The notes under the pieces were generated by a model. The model was not told the DNA's origin. It was given only the letters and a program-made list of their open reading frames with translations, and did no database searches. A stretch of DNA of 64,000 bases from Linderina pennispora (lineage: Eukaryota; Kickxellomycota; Kickxellomycetes; Kickxellales; Kickxellaceae), in assembly GCF_002104995.1 (NCBI RefSeq), contig NW_024468259.1, forward strand, positions 1-64,000. Direction: 5' to 3'. Below are positions 33,101-43,396 of the stretch, one piece after another (position 1 is the first letter of the stretch; every line of letters begins with the position of its first letter). Made by a program: the position numbers and the translations under genes.

Positions 33101-34737
33101 ATGCTGCTGATCCGCGTGGAGTCAAGCTGCCAACAGAGGGTCGGAAGCCAGGATCTGCGGGTGGGTTCGGAAAGGGCCGGTCATCCGGCAGCACTAATGG
33201 CAGCGGGCCATCAAACAACGACCAGGCTAACGGTGTGCCAGAGATTCAGACGCAGTCGGAAGGCAGCAGCGAACTGCGGCTTGCGAGGCGGAGAGCGCGG
33301 CGCAGACGGGCGATGGCTGAGCGCATTCGGCGCGAGGAGGCGACCAACTGTGACAACATTCTGACGTACATGGTCGAGCAGAACCAGTGGATCGACAAGC
33401 TGGTCAGGCGTGCGACATCGCCCAACTTTGACGGCGCCTACGGGTACATCTCGCTGATCTTGAACACGCTGCGCCTGGCTGTGCAGGTCGACCGGCGGAA
33501 ATGGGGTTCTGCGGCTGCATCGGCGAATCGTACTGTTGAGCGTACGCCGGCTACAACTGTGAGCAAGCAGACGCCGGTGTCTTCAGTCAGCGAGTCAGAG
33601 GACCTATCGTTTGATGTGTTCAGCGATGCGCTGCAGGCGCTGATGGTGGAGGATGACGACGGGTTCTCTGATGACGAGGTCCCTGATGACAGCGATCTGC
33701 TGCCGGATCTGGCGTACCACGACCCGTCCACTCGCCGCCGGCTGTCAGAATATCCTCTGTATCGCCTGCAGCGGTGGGAAATTTCACTGCTGTACTCGCC
33801 GTCATTCCGCACCCACCTACGCCGCCTGCGTAAGCAAGCTGTCCGGATGGTGCGCAAACTTGACAGCTTCAGACTCTGCGACCAGTCCCGCACACCGATC
33901 ATCGACCGTGACAACGGGCAGCGCCCGGTGCCCTACCTGTCGCCGCAGCGGATCCGGCCGCCCGTGTCTCTGGACAACTCTGAGATCAAGAAGAAGCAGC
34001 TGCAGATCAACGTTGGTCTGCTGCTCGGCAATAACCAGAACTCGTCTAGCGTTGCTAGCAAACTGGCGTCTGCAAGTGGCAAAGACAAGGACGAAGAGTG
34101 CGAAAAGTGCCCTGCGGTGAATGACGTGGGCATTGATGCTGACTCGCTGTTTGCCCGCATGCTTGGGTTCACTGAGGATATAGTTGAGCTGCCTGCCAAG
34201 CAGGCGGATGAACGCAAGCCGGCAGATACCGCGGCGGCGGAGGATGCTGAGAAGGAAGGCACCGAGAGCACGAAGAAGCCCTCGCGCCTGGCGGTGCATG
34301 GCAAGAGCAGCGAGCGACCAGTCCGAAACAGCTCGTCCAAGCGCAAGAAATCGAAGCCGTCGCTCAGCCCCTCGATGCGGGTCGCGAAGGTGTCAGAGAT
34401 TTTGGAGGACATGTCGCCTGATGCAGCGTCGGAGGCAGCCGAAGCCATCTGCAATGCACTGGGCACGACCTCTTCGTCAAACGCCGCATCAGCTGCGAAG
34501 CACTCGGCGGCGTCGTCCAGCAGGCTGCGGAAGAAGGCAGCACCCGTGGCGTCGGCGGCCCGACGTCGGCGCTCGCGGCTGCAGCATCGCTCGTCGAACT
34601 CGAGCCTATCGAGTGCTCAGGCGACAGACAGTGCACTGAAGAAGATTGAGGCTGCCGGTATTCTTGGTGAGCTGTCGGTGGAGATGGACCAGCCGCCAAA
34701 GAAAGCGATTACAGCAGGGCGTAGATACGGGAAATAG
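30130..34737 (+). CDS. SAPS-domain protein, Sit4/PP6-type phosphatase regulatory subunit
   Basis: About 1534 aa from ATG 30130 (possible extra exons upstream, see 29354). The N-terminal ~320 residues are disordered, acidic and Pro/Ser-rich. An alpha-helical repeat region follows: MSLLRRVLDIEGPVIQQKMV, then helices through KLSVIVPSLMAVFHKDSLGS, DRMVELIEDPDAQVSESVSE, SLLKICVEVLRETDDI and the block WFLNHPHNNMLHLSVYQLV, which resembles the conserved FFxYPWNNFLHxxVY motif of SAPS proteins. The C-terminus is charged and Ser-rich. SAPS proteins target Sit4/PP6 phosphatases in TOR and cell-cycle signalling. Three breaks, all +1, lie near 31278, 31433 and 31919; removal restores a multiple of three. 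The family call rests on helix pattern and the NNFLH-like motif. Confidence 0.68.
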
Positions 34738-35076
34738 TGAGCAGTAGACAGGAAATATATTTATTGAAGCGTCGGCGGGGGTTTTTTGTTTTAACGCCCT
34801 ACACGTTTATTTTCTTACCCATTTGTACGTTATATCAGTCATTATAAATCACACAGCTCAACATGGCAAGCATTTGCCATGCCTGCCACGCGCAGTGCAT
34901 GTCCTGATACATTGATCGAACACTTAGCTACTCAGTACAAGGCCAAAAGTGCCCGTATCCATAAACAGTATTGCTGGGAGACAATATGGTCACAGTTCTG
35001 AGGATATTGCGGAGACACGACATTCTCTGTATAAAACTCTGGCTGATATAATCCGAATGTGGCATTTATAATGTAA
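34738..35076. other. Convergent 3' region
   Basis: AT-leaning spacer between the SAPS gene and the leftward small secreted protein gene. No feature recognised. Confidence 0.4.
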
Positions 35077-35296
35077 TTAATAAATGTTAAGAGGCGACTT
35101 GGGCTTGGCAGCAGGCGGAGCCGGAGCTTTGCGCGGCCTTCCACCGATATCAGTCTTGACCAGGCCGCCCAGGACGCTGAGCGACATTCCACCGTTGGGA
35201 CCTCCAAAATTCCAGGCTGATGATTCCCGGGATATTCAGCCCAGGTGCGGCAACAGCAAGAGCAGCCAGGGATGAAAAGACGATGCTTAGCTTCAT
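35077..35296 (-). CDS. Small secreted protein, frame-broken
   Basis: From ATG 35296: MKLSIVFSSLAALAVAAPG is a textbook signal peptide with AxA-like cleavage. The mature part is Gly/Pro-rich. One extra base at about 35206-35212 (around GGAATTTTGG) breaks the frame; after it the reading continues GGPNGGMSLSVLGGLVKTD, then a basic/Pro C-terminus (RPRKAPAPPAAKPKSPLN) and stop TAA at 35077-35079. The span of 220 nt minus one base gives 72 codons plus stop. No homology recognised. The break hides it from simple ORF calling. It resembles small secreted effector-like or wall proteins only in size and signal. Confidence 0.5.
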
Positions 35297-35934
35297 GTTT
35301 GGTGCAGATACAAAAAGTTCAGGCTATGGATTTTGTCTTCATTATGGCTCACATAAGTGTTTCTTTATATGAAGGGTTTCTTTTTTCCTGGCATGTGTCG
35401 CTATAACTCCGAGGCTTATTTATTCATGCCGGCAATATCTGCATGGTGAACGGCATTAATATCAGATCCATACATATTTTGCAATATCTGCAGCTATATT
35501 GCAACACACAAGAACCAGTAAAGGGCGATTAAAGTCGGATAAACATTTACCGGAATGCATTGGATTTCTTACTCGGCAATCGGCTAAGCCTCTAAGAGCG
35601 TGAATGCGGTGCTTACAGCCGGTAGTGGATTCGACTGGTATTTCAGAAGCATCGTCAGACCTGGGACGTTATGGGGCTTAGGACGAGGATGTGACAAAGG
35701 CATTCCGCAGCGGCTGTCGGCGTGCTCTTGCCATATGGCACCCAGGTCGCTGTTGACTTGAGAGTTACAAACTCTGGCGTGTTTATCGGGCTTGGAGCTG
35801 CATGCAGTGTATTTGGGATAGACAGTAATGGCCACAGATATTTTAGTCTAGTTTGGGTTGACAATGGTCCTGGCTGACTGCGCGGTGGCTATAGCACCTG
35901 GATTTCTCTTGGCGATAGCGCTGTTTCCACTGAT
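35297..35934. other. Region 3' of the Ser/Thr-repeat gene, possible read-on frame
   Basis: Directly beyond the TAA at 35935-35937 the same minus-strand frame stays open, apart from a TAG at 35848-35850, down to a stop at 35584. It reads protein-like segments (AIAKRNPGAIATAQSARTIV and, further on, four Cys residues with VAITVYPKYTACSS). It could be a C-terminal domain of the preceding gene cut off by stops, a separate gene, or chance. 35297-35583 shows nothing. Confidence 0.3.
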
Positions 35935-38126
35935 TTACAGCGGTCCAGGGACACCGCCAGGGATAGGCGGCAAAACCGGAGCACTAGGTGTGGCTGACGA
36001 GCTGCTTGCAGAACCCGACGTTGTTGTGGAGGTAATACTGGCGTAGGGAGAGAAGTTACACCAGTTCCTGTACTGGAGCTGGATGTTCCAGAAGTGGGGC
36101 TTGCAGTACCAGAGCTTGATGTTCCAGAGCTTGAGCTGGATGCTCCGGAAGTAGAGCTTGATGCTCCAGAAGTAGAGCTTGATGCTCCAGAAGTAGAGCT
36201 TGATGCTCCAGAAGTAGAGCTTGATGCTCCAGAGGTGGAACTTGATGCTCCAGAAGTGGGGCTTGCTGTACCGGAGCTGGACGTTCCAGAGGTTGAGCTA
36301 GGATCTCCAGAAGTAGAGCTTGATGCGCCAGAAGTAGAGCTTGGATGCTCCAGAAGGTAGAGCTAGGATGCTCCAGAGGTAGAGCTTGGATGCATCCAGA
36401 GGTTGAGGCTTGATGCTCCAGAGTTGAGCTAGATGCACCAGAGGTAGAGCTTGCTGTACTGGAGCTGGATGTTCCAGAGGTGGAGCTTGTTGTACTGTGC
36501 CTGGACCTGGACCGTCTAGAGACCGTTTTTAATATCCACTTTGAATATTCGCTGGACAATACGCTCATCAAGGTTGACAACGGCTGTGTAGGGAGTGGAA
36601 GTGGGTGAGGGAAGGTCGGTCCGGGGGAAGGTAGGTAGGGGCAAGGGGAAACTGAGGCACAAGATATTGTTGGCCGACTGAATTGAAGCGGCATCGATCC
36701 TAGGGGTGGCGTATGCTGGATCAGCCTCTGCAAAAGCCGTGGGCTCAGCCTGGCGCTACATCCTAGTCCTAGGTGTGCTATTTTGGTAGTAGATAATGCA
36801 CGATCAGTGGCTGCTATCTTGTGCGTATTAACACTAGGAGTGGCAGCGAACTGCTAGGACGTGCTGATGTATGAGCATCGCTTTCAGGTGCGATAAGGTT
36901 GTAAATAGCTTCACCAATCCTATTCGACTACATAGCCTCCAAGCATGGAGGATGCAGCATCTCCGATGTACCGGGATGCTACTCCAGTGACGCCTCCTAA
37001 GCCTGGCATGCCGAGAGACTCATAGTACTTGAGTGCAAGACCCCAAACTGGCATGTCGGGATATTTGTAGGAGAGTGAGATCATGTCCAGGAGAGCACTA
37101 ATAGCCGACTCGCGTGTTATTCCTGACGCGCCCGCAAACGGCGTGATCGTCGGCAGTGTTTTCCAGAACTCCGAAGACTGCATAAGGAGGTCGTTGACAT
37201 ACGGGGCAATTTCGAAACACTTTGCTCTTATCAGCCTTGCGCGTACAGCTTGAGAGCGGCAGAGATGTTTTTCAGCAGCGGGTCGCTGGCAGTGAAGAGG
37301 TAGTCCAGGCTGGGCATGGCCATAGCCGTGGTAGCGCTGTACTGCTGGGCAGGACCTGAGGCAGGTGTGCGCATGGGGTTAATCCAGCTGATGTCTTGCA
37401 AGAACACCTTCGCGGTCGCAGTGTCAACATTGCCAAGGCCACGGATAACATCCGTGACACGGTTGATTTTTTTGGGGTTTATACGCAGTAGGTCGTTCAG
37501 GCGGAATAGAGCATTGTGCTGAGTAGCAAGGTCGGTTGGTTGCTGGTTCGAGGCAGCAGCAACAAACGCCAGCATATCCGGCGTCATCTTTCCTATTGCA
37601 CTTATTAGGCTGGCGACAGATGCAGTGTTTGGCTGGCTGTCCAAGTTCAGGCGTTTTCAAGCCCAACAACTGATGCAATGCGCTTCGCGTTCTCAGCACC
37701 TGCCTGCGCGAATAGCTCGAGCATCATTGGAAAGATACTTGATGCTACGTGGGGGCAGCTCAAACACATCTGCAAACGGGATATTCAGAATAGGCTACTT
37801 CATCGCTGGCATGCTTGCCTTAGGTCAAACATGTACTTGTCAGACAGCCTAATCTTGAAGCGGTCAGTGAGGTCATCGAGTTCCATATCGCTGCCCAGCT
37901 CTGGAGCAAGCCCCAGGTCGCTCAGGCGCACTCGGCCAAGGTCGGCAGCGTCACTGCCTGGGGCACCGGATGCTAGGAACTTTGTCAGCTTCTGCACCAG
38001 TTCAAGCGACACATGCTGTTCAAAGCCTGAGTCGTTAGACTGAGAGCCGGAGCTGGTAGCTGTTGTTCCTGCCAGCACAACAATGGCTGACAAGCCGAAG
38101 GAAGAAATAAGTGAGAATAGTTTCAT
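35935..38126 (-). CDS. Secreted Ser/Thr-rich repetitive surface protein, heavily frame-broken
   Basis: ATG at 38126 begins a signal peptide (MKLFSLISSFGLSAIVVLAG). A helical ectodomain follows, pieced together across at least seven +1 breaks: HVSLELVQKLTKFLASGAPG, MMLELFAQAGAENAKRIASV, VASLISAIGKMTPDMLAFVA, INRVTDVIRGLGNVDTATAK, ESAISALLDMISLSYKYPDM. After about 36920 it continues (YTAVVNLDERIVQRIF) into a Ser/Thr/Gly/Ala stalk made of repeated GASSSTS heptads (21-bp minisatellite, about 36094-36480) and ends Pro-rich (PIPGGVPGPL) at TAA 35935. The domain is unknown; architecture is signal, globular part, O-glycosylated stalk, as in fungal wall proteins. No clear GPI or transmembrane tail unless reading continues past the stop. 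The exact model needs corrected sequence. Confidence 0.55.
36094..36480 (-). repeat. 21-bp minisatellite encoding GASSSTS stalk repeats
   Basis: Roughly eighteen tandem units. On the plus strand the core is GATGCTCCAGAAGTAGAGCT plus T. The central units (about 36150-36280) are exact 21-mers. Units from about 36320 to 36410 are 22-24 nt with single extra bases (extra G in GGATGC, AGGTAG and GAGGCT; extra A in GCATCC), and one unit is 20 nt. On the minus strand the 21-mer reads Gly-Ala-Ser-Ser-Ser-Thr-Ser. Confidence 0.88.
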
Positions 38127-38489
38127 ACGGTGTATATAAGAGACTATTAGTCCAAGGGAGTAAAGCAGGGGTGAGATGGCACCACTTCCTTTTGGTAGAT
38201 ATATGTATTCACTTTGTATGGCACGTATATCCCGTGTAGCTTTTACTACTTGATGAAGTCCCCACTTGATGAGTGCATGTGGCTTATTCACTGTGCGTTT
38301 CAATGTTCAGAATGCATTGTGCAGTGCACCATTAGCCCTTCACCTATGCCGTATGGACTGCATGGTCAATGCATTGATTTGTGCAATAGGCACAACAATG
38401 GCATATTAGAAGCTATCATCAATGGAGAGAGGCATGTGGAAAACAAAAGCCCTGCTGCACAACATATCAGGAGGCGTACTTGAATATGC
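38127..38489. other. Intergenic between two leftward genes
   Basis: About 360 bp: upstream region of the Ser/Thr-repeat gene and 3' flank of twinfilin. A TATA-like TATATAAG lies at about 38134-38141 but is too close to the ATG at 38126 to assign. Confidence 0.35.
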
Positions 38490-40550
38490 TCATTTATCCT
38501 GATCTTGAAGAGGCGGATACGTAATGTCGCCCATGAGGGACGGAATGGACTCCTTCGTCGAAGCCTCCTTTGTGAACACTGCACTCTGCAAGGACGACTC
38601 TGGCGCAGTAGACTTCACAGAGTCATCAACGGTGCTAACTGGGTGCCACGGGTCCCACTGCTTTTCGCTGGTCGAGACCTGGTTGCCCTTGGAGGCTTGG
38701 TCGCCCTTGGAGACATGGCGCAAACCGGGAAGCGACGAGTGCATGATCTCCGTCTCAGGCTTTGGCGATCTCGGCGGCGGTGTCTGTTTTGGCGAGACAC
38801 CGGCACTGCCTCTCACGGGCGGGCGTGGAGAGCCATTGTGCGAGCCAGATTTCAGCTGTACGCCCCATGCAGCAGCGCCAGTATTGGGACTCGAGTCGAC
38901 ACCGTCGTTTTGTGACTGGACTTGAGACTGCTGAACGGAACGACTGCGACGGCGACGGGGTATTGAAAGATTGGGCTGGCGATAGGGTCTTAAATGACTG
39001 CGCTGGCGATGGCGTCTTGAATGGCGCAGGCGCCGGGGCATCCGGCCTGACATCAGAGAACGCCTTCCGGAACCCGGCCTCGTCGGTAAACGCATCCAAG
39101 GGAGCGAGTGGTCCCGGCAGCGAACCGTGAAGGCAGGGACTGAGCCGGCTTGTTCGGGACATAGTTGACCACAGCGTCCACAGCCTTTTCAGAGCTAGCT
39201 CTCTGGGCCTGGCCGCTACGCACAGCGGCTGCTACTGCTGCTGGACGTGCATTCCTTGGCTGAGAACACTGAGAGCTTGTGTGTGAGCTGACACCCAAGC
39301 TCCTGGATCTGCGCTAGCGTCCGCTGAGTGGCAGTGGAGTAAACCATGCGCAGACGCGGTGCACATCCCTCGGGACACGAGTAGATGAAGACACGGTGTG
39401 GCTGGGAGTTCATCACATAGAAGCGCGGCTCAGCTGTGCATGGCGAGAAGCTGTCGGCAGACTGATATGTGCGTACTACTGTGATGCTCTTGCCGCCTTC
39501 AACCTGCAGCTCGACCACAGCGATGGAGCTGTCCGAGACCAAGTTGTTCAGGGCGTCCTTTGCACTCTGCGACAGCGGCAGGCTGACTGTGTGGAAGCCG
39601 CCAGAGGCTGCGGCGACCGTCTGCTTGAGCCCGCTTTGGTTGGCGTGCTGGTTGTTGGGATCGTAGTCGGGCTTTGATGGCGTGGTGTAGGTGCGGAAGT
39701 GCGTGCGCATCTGCTGCAACTGCTCACTACGCGCGTCGTCTTCCTGCTTGAGTAATCCATGTGCTCGAGCTCAGACTGGGACATGGCGAGGCGGGGGTCG
39801 AGCTTCTTCACAAACACGCCACTGCTGCTGCCGAGGCCCTGGGGTTTGGGCTGCACCACCGGCGGTGCTTGGCCTGCCAGCCGCTGGGCTGTGGCAGTAG
39901 GTGCTGACAGGGCTGCAACCGATGTAGGCTTGGGGTTCGGGGCAGGCTTGGAGGCCAGCACGGGCTTGGGGGCCGGGGCCGGCTTCTCTGGCGCAGGCTC
40001 TGAGCCTTGAAGTGACAGACTCTCAGCACCCTGTGAGATGCCCTTGCCAAATGCCTCGTTTTTTGATGAGAACTGCAGCGAGTCCTCGACATTGCCGAAC
40101 CCAACTGCTGCCTTCAGCTTGGACTGCGACGAGGCGTAGATCATGCGATTGCTAACACCAACCTTGCCCTCAGGCATCCATGTAACGAGGTACCAGCTGG
40201 ATGTGTTCAGCACGCAGCAGCAGGAACGCCGGATCGTCGCCGAGCAGTTCATCGAGCTGCGTCAGGTCGCCATTGGCCGGCCCGCTCTTCCGGCCCGTCT
40301 CGACCAGGTCCACGCCGCGAATTTGCACACGCAGTACAGAGATGTCCGAATGCTGTCCCTCAGCAGACTCGTCCAAGAACTGCTTGAGCTTTGGTGCAGC
40401 TACAGACAAGAGGGAAAGGTGCCCCAAAGGGGAGGGGCAGCTATTAGCTACAGACAGGATAGTGTAGCTTCTCTGAAGGCGAGCGCCTCCTCTCGCAAGC
40501 GCCTGCTTCCGCCAATGCGTACCTGCAATTCCACTCGACAGAGATGACAT
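38490..40550 (-). CDS. TWF1: Twinfilin with long C-terminal extension, one intron
   Basis: Exon 1 is 40523-40550 (MSSLSSGIA), a 123-bp intron follows (donor GTACGC, acceptor TCTGTAG), and exon 2 runs from 40399. The first ADF-homology domain contains PKLKQFLDES...YLVTWMPEGKVGVSNRMIYA; the second has FHTVSLPLSQSAKDALN, VELQVEGGKSITVV, RFYVMNSQPHRVFIYSCPEG and APRLRMVYSTATQRTL, matching the twinfilin CSIRERMLYSS region. Twinfilin binds actin monomers and caps barbed ends at cortical patches. After the second domain (about residue 395) a ~250-residue Pro/Ser-rich tail with FKTPSPAQSF repeats follows, much longer than yeast Twf1 (332 aa in total). Four +1 breaks and one that is +2 or -1 (near 39752) are bridged; the total is about 644 aa. 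Confidence 0.85.
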
Positions 40551-41143
40551 TTTTCCTAGTTCGCCACAGAGAGTAGTAAGATAGTAGACTTAGCAGAGCG
40601 AAGATACGCCGTCGCTGTCCGCTGCGCAGCGATTCAGGCCGCCTGAGGCCTGCAGCAGCGCCTGGAGTAGGGCCTTGAGCTGTGATCCGCTAATCGGTCT
40701 AGTCTGATCAGCATCGCCGAAGATCCCACACGGTGCCAGTTACTGGCTGCTGCTGCGCATACCTGGTCCTCAGCCGATTGGCTGTGGCGAAGCTGCCAAG
40801 GCGCTCGACTGTGAAAACCTAGACTGGCAGCTATATTGGCTCTGCAACTGGCTGTCCAGAAACCGACGTCAGGTAGCAGCCACCCGACGGTCTCTTCCCA
40901 CATGATTCGGTGCTTTTAAAGTGTTCCCGAAAGTAGCATCTAAAAATAAATCATGCAGCTTTTCTTTTGTGATATACTCGCTCTGCTCGAAATAGTAACG
41001 CCTGGCAGACGATATATAAGAGACACCCTGCTCGCACCCATCATTTTTGCCTCTTCTCTCCACCAAACAACGCTGTAATTTACTTTTTTCTTTCTATAGT
41101 TGCTGAATTTTCATCCTTTTCTTTGCACCGCCAGCGCAAAACA
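40551..41143. other. Divergent promoter region of twinfilin and TMEM198-like 1
   Basis: About 590 bp between divergent starts. It contains a clear TATA-like element (listed separately) for the rightward gene and a pyrimidine-rich leader. Confidence 0.45.
41013..41020 (+). promoter_or_regulatory. Candidate TATA box of TMEM198-like gene 1
   Basis: TATATAAG sits 124 bp upstream of the ATG at 41144, followed by a C/T-rich leader. Position and sequence fit a TATA element; no transcript data. Confidence 0.45.
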
Positions 41144-41925
41144 ATGTATAACTCGTCGCCCTCAAGGTTCGGGCTCATAGCAGTCCTGATGATGCTGTTC
41201 AGCGCTGCCTTCGCCGCCGACGTCAGTACCAGCGACGGCTCTCTGGCGCTCTCGAAACACGGTGCGCTGACCGCCTCTGGCATCGTGGCCGGCATCGTTC
41301 TGATTGTTGTCGGCGTGTTCTTCACGTTCTTTGGTCGCAAGCTCGTAAAGGTTCTTATTTTCCTGGCTGGCTTCTGCTTTATTGGCGGGCTTACCATCTA
41401 CCTCGAGTACAAGATCCGTGCGCCGCGCGAGGACGAGAAGACGCGAGAGATTGTCTACCTGGTGGTTGGAGGTGTCCTGGGTCTTATTGCCGGTGGCCTT
41501 CTTCTGTGCCTGTACAAGGTGGGCATTGCGTTCGTGGGAGGCCTCGGCGGCTTTGCGCTGGCCACCTGGATTCTGTCGATGAAGTCGGGGTCGCTGATCA
41601 CTTCGGAGGCGGGACGCATTGTGTTCATTGTTGTCTTGATTGTCATTGGCATGCTCCTGGCACTGTTCTTGGAGAAACCAGCAATTATCGTCGCCTCGGC
41701 AGTGTGGGGATCGTACGCGCTGTTTGTTGGCATTGACTGCTTCGCCAAGACCGGCTTCCAGGACACGGCTACTGCGTTCCTCAGTGCCCCCGGCGCGACG
41801 TACGAGACGTCGGCAAAGGTGTATGGAATGATTGCCGGAATGGCCGTTACTGCCGGTGGTTGGTATTCGGTGTGCAGTTTGCCATCAACCGCGACAGGAA
41901 GCAAAAGTTTGAGCCGCTGCCCTGA
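41144..41925 (+). CDS. TMEM198/DUF4203 multi-pass membrane protein, copy 1
   Basis: About 260 aa. A signal peptide or first helix (FGLIAVLMMLFSAAFAAD) precedes seven hydrophobic segments: GIVAGIVLIVVGVFFTFF, VLIFLAGFCFIGGLTIYLEY, IVYLVVGGVLGLIAGGLLL, VGIAFVGGLGGFALATWIL, IVFIVVLIVIGMLLALFL, PAIIVASAVWGSYALFVGID and a last one near the end. The Gly-rich spacing and the YALFVGIDCFAKTGF segment match the TMEM198/TM7SF3-like DUF4203 fold found widely in fungi. Near 41862 one base seems missing (-1); restoring it ends the protein INRDRKQKFEPLP at TGA 41925, a more natural charged tail than the alternative frame. Tandem paralog follows at 42513. Transport or adhesion roles are undefined. Confidence 0.8.
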
Positions 41926-42512
41926 GTTGCAAGCCTCCCAAGAGAATTTTTCTCTGCACTATTCGTGCACTACTCCTTGTAAAATTCTTTTTTCCTAGCT
42001 CCTTTGTCATATACCTGAAATTATTCACCCTCCCCAGCCTGCATACCATATCACGTCACTGCGCACCGCCCGTGCATTGCCGGTGCATTAGCGAATGGGC
42101 CATGTGAAACAAGCACACCCACATCACTCCCCCCCACACACGCACTAAACATGGATCAGCGTGCAACGCCCAGCATAATGGTCAATTCTCCCCGTCTTGG
42201 CAGTAGGCCAGAGGGCTTGGCATTGGGGTATATATGCCAGAGATAAAAATACCATGACGCTGGGATCTTCCCCAAGTAAAAAGCGTACGGCAGAAATCTC
42301 AGCCAGCATTTCCAAACGAGACTGCTGCAAAGGCATGCGCTGTCTCTTTGTATATATATTGAGGCGACCAGCTGCTTCTTCTCAGAAGCCGTTGGCGGCG
42401 AATACTGGACCGAAGCGTGTGTTAGCTTTCCTTCTCCCCACTTCTTTCCTTTGCATCCTCACCACTGCATTGCATTCATTCACCTGCATCACACTTGTAC
42501 CAGTTCCCTGTC
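41926..42512. other. Intergenic between the TMEM198-like paralogs
   Basis: About 590 bp with TATATAT elements at about 42228 and 42350, either of which could serve gene 2. No ORF of coding character. Confidence 0.4.
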
Positions 42513-43280
42513 ATGTCTACAACATCACCCATTCATGCCGACCTCATTAAGCGAAAGAATCCCTACGCAGTGGCCCGCCACACATCGCCGTACCCAGCAG
42601 ACATCCTCGCCGGTCTCTGGCTAATCAGCCTCGGCATATACTTTATTTTCGTTGGGCGACGGTTCTCCAGAACCCTAGCAACAATCTCCGGCTACGCCCT
42701 AGTCGGCGGTCTGGTTCTCTTCATTGAATACAACGCGCAAGCCCCAAGGATACCAGAAACTGCGCTGCAAGTCGGCTACGTGGTGTCCGGAATTGCAATC
42801 GGGGCTATCGGCGGCGTAGCTGGCTTCTACTTTAACGAATTCGGCCACCTGATCACGGGTGTGCTCGGCGGTTTCGCCCTTGGCACCTGGGTGCTGGCGT
42901 TCAGAGACCGCGGCCTGATCCAGTCGGAAACCGGCCGGATCGTGTTCCTCATCGTCTGCATGGCGTGTAGCGCTCTGTGCGTGTGCCACTTTGACGTACC
43001 GGGGACTGTCGCGTTTGCGTCGATATTTGGCGCTTATGCGCTGATGATTGGCATCGACTGCTTTGCACGCACCGGCTATGTGTCGTCGGCCACGTCGTTT
43101 TTCCTGTTCCCGGGCTCGTCGTTCAGAGTAACGTCGGAAACGTTCGCCATGCAGGGCGGCGTTGTAGCAGCAGTCGTTGTGGGCTGTGTCGTCCAGACGA
43201 TCCTGCTCCGCCGGCAGACCCGCAAGGCCATGCACATGGATGAGCAAATGCTGAAGCGCAAGCTCCGGATCCGGCCATAG
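42513..43280 (+). CDS. TMEM198/DUF4203 multi-pass membrane protein, copy 2
   Basis: 255 aa, intact, ATG at 42513. It lacks the N-terminal signal peptide of copy 1 but shares the helix pattern and motifs in order: LAGLWLISLGIYFIFVGRRF, GYALVGGLVLFIEYNAQAPR, VLGGFALGTWVLAFRDRGLI, SETGRIVFLIVC and YALMIGIDCFARTGY. Copy 1 has the equivalents FIGGLTIYLEYKIRAPR, GGLGGFALATWIL, SEAGRIVFIVV and YALFVGIDCFAKTGF. The two therefore arose by tandem duplication and have diverged considerably. The C-terminal tail is cytosolic-looking and basic (RRQTRKAMHMDEQMLKRKLR). Function unknown. Confidence 0.85.
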   Translation: MSTTSPIHADLIKRKNPYAVARHTSPYPADILAGLWLISLGIYFIFVGRRFSRTLATISGYALVGGLVLFIEYNAQAPRIPETALQVGYVVSGIAIGAIGGVAGFYFNEFGHLITGVLGGFALGTWVLAFRDRGLIQSETGRIVFLIVCMACSALCVCHFDVPGTVAFASIFGAYALMIGIDCFARTGYVSSATSFFLFPGSSFRVTSETFAMQGGVVAAVVVGCVVQTILLRRQTRKAMHMDEQMLKRKLRIRP

Positions 43281-43396
43281 GGCACGCGCATCACGAGATG
43301 TGTTTGATAAGGTCTACATAATGTCAGTTGTACTAGTTTCCGTGTTCTAAACCCCTCGTAAAATAAAAAGAAATAGTCAGTTGTAGCGCGTATTAC

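Noticed and set aside
36056-36733. Open frame reading repeated LEHQALL units
   Set aside because: This is the out-of-frame reading of the 21-bp minisatellite. The neighbouring frame gives a normal Ser/Thr stalk (GASSSTS) contiguous with the secreted protein.
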